NCBI GenBank assembly: GCA_035772405.1
Contig: JAYKKM010000041.1
Coordinates: 62,001-126,000 of the forward strand
Origin: Chrysogorgia sp. JL179-B06
Taxonomy: Eukaryota > Cnidaria > Anthozoa > Scleralcyonacea > Chrysogorgiidae
Direction: 5' to 3'
Length of the DNA: 64,000 bases
Numbering within the stretch: position 1 is the first letter of the stretch; the number at the start of each line of letters is the position of its first letter. Position numbers and translations under genes: made by a program. The notes under the pieces are model-generated. The model saw only the letters and a program-made list of their open reading frames with translations. It was not told where the DNA came from and searched no databases. This document shows positions 50,401 to 57,256 of this stretch, one piece after another.

Positions 50401-53400
50401 TTGTGAATGGTCTTTGGACGAAAATTAGTCGAAATAAACTATTTAGTTCATCATGCAGGAAAGTAGAGGAGCTTCTTAGGCATAATACGAGATCACGTCA
50501 CTCAGTGACGTCATATTTGAGAAACAAAATGGCGTCGAAATTGGACAAACTCTCCAACTTCAACTAGCCACATCTTCTTAACTAAATTGATAGGAATGCT
50601 GAAACTTTGGAAATAATCTAAAGTCAGTAAGATCTTTCATATGAACTACATTTGTATTTGGGCCGGAGTGTCCCTTTAAAGCAGGGTATAATCTACAAGC
50701 TAATATCACTCCCCGAAAAATGTCCCATATCCCGGCCGTGGGCACATGCAATTGCACATGTAATATTGAGAGGACTAACCTGATTTCTCTTCATCTTTCT
50801 CTTCCTCAGAATCTTCAGGGTTCTTTGATAGAAAATAAAAATTATCAATTTTTAAACCCTTCTTATTAGGTACTGTCAGTTACGGTAGTCATGAAAACAC
50901 TTACCTCTCTGTATTTCTCAATGTCATCCTCATATGTCTTGTTGTACTTCTTCACCTTCTGTCTCAATGCAGCGAGGGCCTGGGAAATGTAATCGACGAC
51001 TTAGAATTAAATAACAATTTTGCCTGTTGATCTTTATTCTACAGCAACCCTGTATGCCCCAATATCAGCATACCAAAAAAATTAAAAAGTAGAGTGCTGT
51101 GCAGACAGTGTTTTGGATATTATCAAAGTGAAAAGGTAGTGATCTGCTAAGATTTTTAGGAATGAAATCGAGCAGAGCCCTTCATCACAGTAAGACCTCA
51201 GAGCAAGAAGGGCTCCTTGAAGGATCATCAGAGTAAGAAGTGCTCCGCTTGAAACGTCAGTAGTTCGTCACTAAAAATATTTGGCAGTTCACTACCTTTT
51301 CACTTTGCTATATATCCAAAAAAAAATATGTTTCCATAGCTGTGTGGGTGATGATAGTGTTACAGTACAGTATATACTGTAAAACTCAATTTTTATTAGT
51401 CTCTCCTCTCTCTCGCTAACTATGGTCACAAACCTTAGCATTTAATTTGTTCAGCTTTTTTCTCCCTTCAGCATCGTCCCAGTTCTAAAGATAATGAGAC
51501 AAAATCTTTAATCAATGCATTTTTAACCAATGCATTTTTACCAACTATAGCAGAAACTGTGTTAAGAACCTATATCAGAGATGTAATTTGTCCATCAACC
51601 CAAATAGTGTATGGCCAAAAAGAATACAATGACCCAACAAACAAATGAATCATTGAGCTTCTAGTGTACTTAAGTCTGAATACTCAGAGACCTCTTTGAT
51701 GAAGTCCTCTAATTCCACCAAGCACTTGAGAAATGAGGTTGGGATGCCTTCCTTATCAACGACAGTCTTTGCTTTTGAGAAGGCTCGACAAAGATTTTCA
51801 AACTCTAAAGAAAACAAATACATGTGTATGTACAGTATATAGAAATTTGTCAATACTGAGGTATGACAAGTAAATATTTGACTGACAACATAAAGAGAAT
51901 GTACTTGAGAAGTTGAGAGAGCACTGACAATATGTGTTGTTTTCCGTTGGCTGAGGAACGAAAGAGACAGAAAATGATTTCTCACACGCTGCTAGCTACA
52001 GCCTGGGACAGGCTCGGGTGGAAGAGAGGCGGGTTAGTCAGGTAGTTCAAATTTTGTTGTTGCATCCACCATAGCTTGACTTGACCGCCCACCCACCCAC
52101 CCTTGTAACAAAGACTAACCACCAATAATAAGATTAATAAAAATAGGTTCAAATGATGTAATAGCAAAGTTGACTATTTGTTACTACATGTAGTTGTTTT
52201 AAAGAAGCTGTAAAAGCATAATCTAGTTTAGTTGCCAAATTAGCAAAGTTGAATGAGTATTATTACTAGTTATCTTAAAGAAACTGAAAAAGCTAAATAT
52301 AGTTAAGTTTTTCTACTGTAATAGCTAACAATGGTTTGAAATAAATGTCAAGCTTGCGGCGGTACAGCTGCAGCGGCTCCCAGCAGTGTGTGAGAAACTA
52401 TCTTTGTGCTCTCCTTTATGCATCTGTAGCTTGATAGAGCCACAAAAAAAATCACACCAAAACATGAATCACTTCTGAAAATAAAGTCAACTCTTACTGT
52501 ACACAGACACTCTCAGGAGCAACGAATATCTGTACACCCAAGATTGGTGACCCTATAGAGATCAGTTTTTCCAATATCACAATTAAACTTACTTTACAAT
52601 GAAACTACATGTACAATGTACAGGTATATCAGTGGCACTTTACATTTCACTATCTGATGAACAGACTTTGCTTGAAACATTACATGGCAATTCTCCCGTC
52701 ACACATGTGACATTGCTATTCCTTCACATTTAGTGTGAAGCCCAAAGGAAATAGCAATGTCACGTGTGTGACAGGCAGTGTTCGCCAGTAACGAAGTAAA
52801 TTTACTTCGTTACTTTACTTAAGTAAAAAAAATCAGTATTTACTTGTAACGAAGTATATTTTTCAACACATTTATATACTTTTTACTTGTAAACAAAGTA
52901 AAATTTTTGTTAAATAATTACTTTTTAACTTTGTTACTTTTTGTTTTATCGGCAAAGTAAAAAAAGAAATTCGGAACGTGGATTAGCGAAATACTCGGTC
53001 CACTCTATCCATCCGCTGGAGATCTAGAGTAGAGAAATCGCGTGGCAACTGTTGAGTTGGCGCTGCCAAACAGCGCCCAGATTAAAGTACAGTACCAGAT
53101 TATCAATTGTCATTTAATGTCATGTTGGTTAGTGGTTCGAGAATATATAGTTTGTTTCAGAAGTACTTTTCTGGAATGTTCTTTTGCCATACTTTTACTT
53201 TTACTTAAGTAATATTTTCAGGCCATACGTTTACTTTTACTTAAGTAATATTTTCAGGCCATACGTTTACTTTTACTTAAGTAATATTTTCAGGCCATAC
53301 TTTTACTTTTACTTAAGTAATATTTTCAGGCCATACTTTTACTTAAGTAATATTTTCAGGCCATACTTTTACTTAAGTAGCCATACTTTTACTTAAGTAA

Positions 53401-55849
53401 TATTTTCAGGCCATACTTTTACTTAAGTAATATTTTCAGGCCATACTTTTACTTAAGTAGCCATACTTTTACTTAAGTAATATTTTCAGGCCATACTTTT
53501 ACTTTTACTCAGGTAATATTTTCAGGCCATACTTTTACTTAAGTAATATTTTCAGGCCATACTTTTACTTTTACTTAGGTAATATTTTCAGGCCATACTT
53601 TTACTTAAGTAATATTTTCAGGCCATACTTTTACTTTTATTTAAGTAATATTTTCAGGCCATACTTTTACTTTTACGTAAGTAAAAACTGAGGAGTTACT
53701 TTTTACTTTTACTTAAGTACAAAACGTCAGTACTTTGCTGAACACTGGTGATGGGAGAATCGCCCTAGAACTTGTACATGTTATTGTGGCAGTACATGTA
53801 CACCAACCTCTCTGGATACTACTGTACTTGATTTTTATTTACAGATGTGCATTTTAATAAGATCCTACCTGACAAAATCTTTGACATATCTTTAATTTTT
53901 TTATGATTTTTAAGCTGCTTAGTAATGGCGGAAATCTCATCAAAACTAAAGGGTATAACAGAGGTGGATTAAATTATTTCAAAACAATCTAACAAATGTG
54001 ATAGAAACAAACTTAATTAAGGTTGTCATTCACTTTTACCGCTTGTCTTTTTGGCTTCGAACAACCCTTTTGGTATCTTCATCATCATCATCGCTAATAA
54101 GAAACTGAGCTCTGAAGAAAGAAAAAATCTCATTGAACTTCCAGCAATGACACCAGCACTCTAGGCTTGTCCGTTTTAGAGATCACGATGATCACCAAAG
54201 GCAACTTCTCTCAACTGATAAAGGGCTCTGCTCGAAACGTCAGTATTTCGTTACTAAAAATATTTGCAGTTCATCACCTTTTCACTTTGCTATACCTGTA
54301 CATCCAAAACACTGCCTATGTAGCACTCTACTTTTTTGCTACTCTTCAATTTATGCATGTTGTCAGAATTGTTTTTATCTTGTTTCTCAAAGAGAAAGAT
54401 ACAAACAATCAATAATGAAAAATCCTCATAACTTTTCAAAATTCATACAATGGTAGGTAATTCAGGCACTTTCATTCATCCCCAGTCTCAATAGCGAACG
54501 AAGGGCCTTTGCTCGAAACGTTAGTCTACTTACACGCTATCTCGGCAGTACACCAACCTTTTTAGATATTTGATTTGTATTTCTACACTGCCTACGCAGC
54601 ACAACACATTTTATGACTCAAAGACCAAAAGATGTTATAATTTAACTCTGTAGCAGGGGCACATATTAAAGGAAGTGGTTATTCATCCAATTTTTTTTCT
54701 TTCATTGAGTTAATTTTTTTTCTTTCATTGAGTTAATTTTTTTTCTTTCATTGAGTTAATCTTTTTTCTTTCATTGAGTTAATTTTTTTTCTTTAATTGA
54801 GTTCATTTTTTTTCTTTCATTGAAAAGGTGGTGAGCTGCCGAGATTTTTAGTAACAGAATACTGACATTTATAGTGGAGCCCTTCACCAGAGTAAGACCT
54901 CCGCTCAAAACGTCAGTATTTCATCACTAAAAATATCGGCAGTTCACCACCAACACATACATATAGATATAAACATAAATTTAAAAATCTAATACTGAAT
55001 TATAGCAAAGTGAAAACAATACTTTGCTATAATTCAGTATTAGATTTTTAAATTTATGTTTATATCTATATGCATGCATTTTACCCATGTCGGACAAATA
55101 ACGTACATTTTGGCAAAGGGTTCTGATGTTGAGTGAATACCCAGGGCTGGAATAACCAGTATGGCAGAAGCGGCATATGCTGGGGGCCCTCACTTTCTGC
55201 CGGGGCCCCCACAATTTCTGCCAGGGCATCGCACTTTCTGCCGGAGTATCATTAGATGTGTGAAGTTGATCTGCCAGGTTGTTCTAGTTTTGAGAAAGAC
55301 TATTGTTGGTGACTGACGTTTTGACGGCCGCAGCAGTGGTCATCTTGAAGTTGATTGTCCAGGTTGTTGTAGTCTTGAGAAAGACTATTGTTGGTGACTG
55401 ATGTTTCAACGGCCTCAGTGGCAGTCATCTTCAGAGTCAAGATGACCGACGCTGAGGATATCGAAACGTCAGTCACCAACAATAGTCTTTCTCAACCTGG
55501 ACTTAATAAACTTCACACATCTAACTATAATAGTGTGAATATTATGAACTACTGATATTTTCAGCAGTTCATAATAAACCTTCATAATACACACTGCTTG
55601 TTCAGAAACACAACTTTTATTCTATAACTCAGTTAAGTATTAATAGCAGTATTATATAGAAATCAACCTACACCAACAAAAACACATGTATACCCTATAG
55701 TAATCAGGCAAAATCAATCTATAACTACTTCTAGTATTAATAGCTTACCGCGAAGCGATAGGAGCTGCAGCTTTTTGAACGACTGTGGGTAGCTCGTCAC
55801 TTGATTCACTATCATCATCTGACGGACCAGCAGTAAAGAACCGAGACAT
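38455..55849 (-). CDS. EIF3C: Translation initiation factor 3 subunit C, 27 coding exons, 905 aa
   Basis: Exons: 55749-55849, 54040-54111, 53869-53945, 51692-51804, 51434-51484, 50905-50979, 50780-50822, 49480-49610, 48046-48158, 47582-47744, 46750-46845, 46108-46177, 45885-45984, 45342-45438, 44774-44895, 44558-44684, 44027-44317, 42870-42995, 42663-42728, 42472-42559, 41771-41854, 41596-41693, 40968-41017, 40399-40464, 40064-40244, 39322-39394, 38455-38498. All phases close; the total of 2,718 nt is near the human 913 codons. eIF3c is a core subunit that scaffolds eIF3 on the 40S subunit and contacts eIF1/eIF5 by its N-terminus. Seen: MSRFFTAG start, [10 protein letters not shown], acidic Asp-rich linker, [52 protein letters not shown]-terminal PCI region (about 665-845; [24 protein letters not shown]) and [14 protein letters not shown] end. 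Odd: intron 8 appears to use GC-AG, exon 4 donor is weak (GTCTCT), and many introns carry tandem repeats or MITEs. Confidence 0.96.
38596..38847. mobile_element. Tc1/mariner-type MITE, in eIF3c intron 26
   Basis: TA target at both sides (38594-38595, 38848-38849). Left end CAGTGAACTCTCTCCAAGC; right end inverted CAGTGAACTCTCTCTAAGG. Inside, CTCTAAGGTGGACACATAAT and CTCGGCCACTTCTACATTAT occur twice as direct repeats. A TA duplication with CAGT ends fits the Tc1/mariner group, perhaps pogo-like. Confidence 0.85.
39436..39466 (+). ncRNA. Hammerhead-like motif (family 1), antisense in eIF3c intron 25
   Basis: CAGATGA (changed from CUGAUGA), A, GGGC-UCC-GCUA, GAAAC, GUCA, GUA. The stem II strand and GAAAC-GUCA-GUA core are kept; U4/G5 of the first box are altered, so it is likely inactive. 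Confidence 0.35.
39901..40063. repeat. CCAACCAA-rich repeat with a duplicated 5' splice site of eIF3c exon 25
   Basis: Runs of ACCGACCG and CCAACCAACC border 39961-39985. This segment repeats the 3' end of exon 25 (40061-40085), including CTGCCAGTTGTAAAGCT and a usable donor. See findings. Confidence 0.85.
40480..40925. repeat. Homopurine tandem repeat, eIF3c intron 23
   Basis: Purine-only on the plus strand, built on GGAAGGAAAGAAGGGAATAA-type units of about 20 bp with AAGGAAAAGATGGGAGGAGA stretches. Long frames here (for example minus 40373-40957) are low-complexity artefacts. Confidence 0.9.
41243..41559. mobile_element. TTAA-type MITE (family B), left-truncated, eIF3c intron 22
   Basis: Internal CACATAGTGACAGCTGTTGT, TAGTCGAAATAAACTATTTA and the right end GGCTGGAGTATCCCT followed by TTAA (41560-41563). 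Same family as 26929-27435 and 50213-50675. Confidence 0.75.
41890..42452. repeat. G-rich minisatellite, about 16 bp, eIF3c intron 20
   Basis: Units such as GTAAGAGATGAGGGGT and GTAAGGGATGAGGGGT, with a more diverged left part (GACGGGGGTGTAAGA). Frames on the minus strand of Pro/His/Leu composition are artefacts. Confidence 0.92.
43075..43915. repeat. Trinucleotide-type repeat (CAC/CAA/CAT), eIF3c intron 17
   Basis: Built from ACCACCAACAACAGC and ACCACCAACATCATCAAC blocks (unit about 15-33 bp) over 840 bp. The 280-residue Val/Leu frame on the minus strand is a repeat artefact. Confidence 0.95.
44985..45295. repeat. Minisatellite of about 30-36 bp, eIF3c intron 14
   Basis: Units like GGTGTTGGTGTCAATGC followed by CATTGGCAGTGTTGGTACT, nine or so diverged copies. 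The Thr/Asn/Asp frame on the minus strand is an artefact. Confidence 0.88.
45597..45845. repeat. 20-bp minisatellite with a CACGTG core, eIF3c intron 13
   Basis: About 12 units of GAGGGGCACGTGGGAAAGAA (19-20 bp). Each contains the E-box/palindrome CACGTG. It ends about 40 bp from exon 13. Confidence 0.92.
46295..46405. repeat. Palindrome in eIF3c intron 11
   Basis: ACACTGCTGTAGTGAATATG, GGAGAGCTTGGAGTA and GACGATACATTGACGATCG pair with ATACTCCAAGCTCTCC and ACATTCACTATAGCAGTGTG. Confidence 0.8.
46440..46610 (+). repeat. tRNA-derived SINE, decayed copy
   Basis: Shares GTACATATATCAATCGAACC, AGTACATCATTGTAACC, CTCTCCATCTGAGTCTCGG, a box-A-like GTGGCTCAATG and GAGCTTGACGATCGCCCATG with the better copy at 56780-57000. 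Box B is lost. Confidence 0.55.
47216..47537. mobile_element. Fold-back element (family C), full copy, eIF3c intron 10
   Basis: Arms of about 140 bp: CTTACGTTTGGGGATTTTAC, ATATCCGTAATATTTGGGTC, TTCCTGAGCAAAATCATAAT, GAAAATTTCATCTTCATGGA, AAAGTTATCAGATGTGATGT, CACAAGAGGCATT, with the near-exact inverse up to 47537. No coding frame beyond the hairpin artefact. Confidence 0.88.
47823..48035. repeat. AT-rich microsatellite-like tract, eIF3c intron 9
   Basis: ATTATGTGTTATGT units mixed with TATATATA runs, ending about 10 bp before exon 9 donor text (48041-48045). Confidence 0.85.
48275..49430. repeat. Polypyrimidine tract of 1.15 kb, eIF3c intron 8
   Basis: Almost pure C/T on the plus strand (TCCCTCCCTCTCCCTTTCTC and similar), hence purine-rich in the eIF3c transcript. 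It contains ATATCTCCCTTTCTC and CTACTGCTC recurrences. Very long frames on both strands (for example 47901-49445) are artefacts. Confidence 0.93.
49985..50185. repeat. Fold-back sequence, eIF3c intron 7
   Basis: AGAAAACATCTTTCCGTGTT, CCCATACGTTATAGAAACAC and TTTGGGAGAAC pair with GTTCTCCCAAAC, ATAACTCTATGGAAACACGG and AAAATGTTTTCT. Confidence 0.75.
50213..50675. mobile_element. TTAA-type MITE (family B), cleanest copy, eIF3c intron 7
   Basis: TTAA at 50209-50212 and 50676-50679. Left AGGCACACTCCGGCCC, right inverted AGGGACACTCCGGCCC. Arms include ACTTTAGTTTATTTCCAAAG and AGCATTCCTATCAATTTAG. Centre CACATAGTGATGG, TAGTCGAAATAAACTATTTA. Confidence 0.88.
51163..51265. repeat. Dispersed repeat family 1, head-to-head decayed copies, eIF3c intron 5
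   Basis: Minus: CTGTGATGAAGGGCTCTGCT then CGATTTCATTCC. Plus: GTGCTCCGCTTGAAACGTCA then GTAGTTCGTCACTAAAAATA. The plus half keeps the GAAACGTCAGTA core. Confidence 0.55.
52776..53747. mobile_element. hAT-like non-autonomous element with an internal 30-bp array
   Basis: Ends CAGTGTTCGCCAGTA and GCTGAACACTG (inverted CAGTGTTC), flanked by an 8-bp duplication with two differences: GTGACAGG (52768-52775) and GTGATGGG (53748-53755). 8-bp duplications and CAGTGTT-type ends fit the hAT superfamily. The interior is mainly the tandem array at 53165-53720. Confidence 0.85.
53165..53720. repeat. Minisatellite of about 30 bp inside the hAT-like element
   Basis: Units CCATACTTTTACTTAAGTAA followed by TATTTTCAGG, some with an extra ACTTTT and some truncated at AAGTAG. 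Contains the palindrome TTACTTAAGTAA. Confidence 0.93.
54215..54245 (+). ncRNA. Hammerhead-like motif (family 1), antisense in eIF3c intron 1
   Basis: CUGAUAA (core CUGAUGA with G8 changed to A), A, GGGC-UCU-GCUC, GAAAC, GUCA, GUA. Stem II pairs fully (with one G-U) and stem III AC/GU with loop GUCA. The G8 change would abolish cleavage in known hammerheads. Confidence 0.4.
54494..54526 (+). ncRNA. Hammerhead-like motif (family 1 variant)
   Basis: GCGAACGA (decayed CUGACGA), A, GGGC-CUUU-GCUC, GAAAC, GUUA, GUC. The partner copy at 63135-63168 retains the intact CUGACGA box but has a decayed 3' core. Confidence 0.35.
54685..54825. repeat. Tandem repeat of about 24 bp, eIF3c intron 1
   Basis: Six units close to TTTTTTTTCTTTCATTGAG followed by TTAAT. 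Confidence 0.9.
54860..54925. repeat. Dispersed repeat family 1, head-to-head pair
   Basis: Minus copy 54860-54890: CUGGUGA, A, GGGC-UCC-ACUA, decayed AAAUGUCAGUA. Plus half 54891-54925: CCTCCGCTCAAAACGTCAGT. Shared tail ACTAAAAATATCGGCAGTTC. Confidence 0.5.
55396..55434 (-). ncRNA. Hammerhead-like core (family 2)
   Basis: CUGAAGA, U, GAC-UGCC-ACUGA-GGCC-GUU, GAAAC, AUCA, GUC. The first box and GAAAC are intact; the loop has AUCA for GUCA. Stem II pairs GAC with GUU using a G-U. Confidence 0.42.
55435..55474 (+). ncRNA. Hammerhead-like core (family 2), first box altered
   Basis: GUCAAGA (box U4/G5 changed), U, GAC-CGACGCUGAGGAU-AUC, GAAAC, GUCA, GUC. The 3' core is perfect but the first box is altered, so probably inactive. 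Confidence 0.35.
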
Positions 55850-56256
55850 ATTGGTAAAACAACTTAAACTAGAATCCTGAAAATCTTTATAAGTGAACTA
55901 AACATACGAAACAGAAGAAACGTGTGTCGTTTTCCACACTGGTTTCCAGTCCATTTGTACCAAACACAAAATATTACATAGACAAATTGTATAGACTGTA
56001 TAAATATTAGTATTTCAGTATTTCGGCCTGAAGTGCATATAAAATGTTATTTTTTGTTTCGTTAGGTGAGTGCCAATTGACAAATACTTTCCTTGGGCGG
56101 CATACAAACAAACCTCGGTCGACTAAAGCAAATATTTCGTCGAACGAACTTACGAACTTTCCAAATCCAACGTCATTTTAATAGCTTTTAGTGATAGCCA
56201 AATCCGAAATAACGTTCTTGTTTAAATAATATATTTTCGCCAAAGGCTTACGACCA
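55850..56256. other. Upstream region of eIF3c
   Basis: It should hold the eIF3c promoter and 5' UTR. No TATA box or other motif is clear. Confidence 0.4.
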
Positions 56257-56375
56257 GCTCCTGTGGCACAGTCGGTTAGCGCGTCGTACTTATAAGCAGT
56301 ATGGGCGTGGCTTTGTGGCTCGCCAATTCATGCCGTGAAATGCGAAGGTCGAGAGTTCGAGCCTCTCCAGGAGCA
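56257..56375 (+). tRNA. tRNA-Ile (anticodon UAU) with intron
   Basis: Acceptor stem GCTCCTG / CAGGAGC with discriminator A; D arm GCAC-AGTCGGTTA-GCGC; anticodon stem TCGTA / TGCGA around loop CTTATAA with UAU at 56291-56293; variable loop AGGTC; T arm GAGAG-TTCGAGC-CTCTC. An intron of about 45 nt (about 56295-56339) lies one base 3' of the anticodon, the usual eukaryotic place. Introns are typical of tRNA-Ile(UAU) in animals. A T5 run at about 56383 is a fitting Pol III stop. Very sure. Confidence 0.94.
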
Positions 56376-56380
56376 AAGGT

Positions 56381-56388
56381 GTTTTTCT
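56381..56388 (+). terminator. Pol III terminator of the tRNA gene
   Basis: TGTTTTTC follows the tRNA 3' end by a few bases; a run of T4 or more stops RNA polymerase III. Confidence 0.7.
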
Positions 56389-56582
56389 TCTTCGTCCAAA
56401 AATACTCAAAAAATTTTCTTCTTCCCGCTTTTCTGCTATTCAAAGAGTTTAAAACAAACTGGTTCAAAATTTCGACAAAACGTCGTTACAAAAATGTTTT
56501 TAAAAACATTCAAGATTTGCTTACTAGGGTCCACTAGTCCCCAGACCTCTATAAACTCAGGATTAACATACAAATTCTCTGA

Positions 56583-56790
56583 TATAGTGACTGATATATA
56601 GATGTATAGTGACTGATATACATAGATGTATAGTGACTGATATATATAGATGTATAGTGACTGATATATAGATGTATAGTGACTGATATATATAGATGTA
56701 TAGTGACTGATATATATATAGATGTATAGTGACTGATATATAGATGTATAGTGACTGATAATATATAGATGTATAGTGACTGATATATAG
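56583..56790. repeat. Minisatellite of about 22-26 bp
   Basis: Units like TATATAGATGTATAGTGACTGA, nine or so copies, with length changes in the TA part. It runs straight into the SINE at 56790. Confidence 0.92.
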
Positions 56791-57000
56791 TGGCTACCGT
56801 ACATATATCAATCGAACTAGTACATCATTGTCACTTTCACTCTCCATCTGAGTCTTCGTAGCTCAATGGTTACGTCTCACCGGCAATCAGAAACTTACAG
56901 GTTTGATTCCTGTCTGGGACTTGAGCTTGACGATCGTCCATGTATCGTCTGTCTACTCCAAGCTCTCCCACATTTACTACAGCAGTGTGTGTATTCATTA
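56780..57000 (+). repeat. tRNA-derived SINE, best copy
   Basis: Lead GTACATATATCAATCGAACT, then a tRNA-like part about 56845-56920 with box A TAGCTCAATGG and box B GGTTTGATTCC, then GAGCTTGACGATCGTCC and TCTACTCCAAGCTCTCCC. Decayed copies at 46440 and 10290. The anticodon arm is not convincing, so not a tRNA gene. Confidence 0.65.
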
Positions 57001-57228
57001 CCATATACTGCTACAAACATTTCTTATAGTACTAGTTGGCAGAAGTGGTATTAAACACATCAGTTTTTCTCTGGTGTTCATTTCCTTTATTCTCATTACT
57101 TCTATGCTTGGTTAACCATTGATATACTTAGGAGAATTACTCCTGGGATCAGATGTAAAGGTTAACGTTTTGCTGTAATAAAATTAAAATTTCAATTGAA
57201 TAAAATATTATGAAACATTTCAATAACC

Positions 57229-57234
57229 TTTATT
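57229..57234 (-). promoter_or_regulatory. Poly(A) signal AATAAA of MUL1
   Basis: AATAAA on the minus strand within GATAATAAAGG, about 25 bases after the MUL1 stop. Confidence 0.65.
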
Positions 57235-57256
57235 ATCTAGTATAAACCAATTTGTG

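Larger units (their letters stand above)
52688..53765. mobile_element. Fold-back element interrupted by an hAT-like element, eIF3c intron 3
   Basis: Left arm GGCAATTCTCCCGTCACACA, TGTGACATTGCTATTCCTT; its inverse AATAGCAATGTCACGTGTGT precedes the inner element and GATGGGAGAATCGCC follows it. Removing the inner element (52776-53747) and one duplication restores the right arm. Confidence 0.85.
55263..55505. repeat. Dispersed repeat family 2, three copies, two minus and one plus
   Basis: Minus copies about 55262-55347 and 55360-55434, plus copy 55435-55505. All carry GAAGATGACC-like, GCTGAGG, GAAACGTCAGTCACC (or one-base variants), AACAATAGTCTTTCTCAA and CCTGG. The two near the centre meet head to head, sharing TCTTCAGAGTCAAGATGAC. 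Confidence 0.75.
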
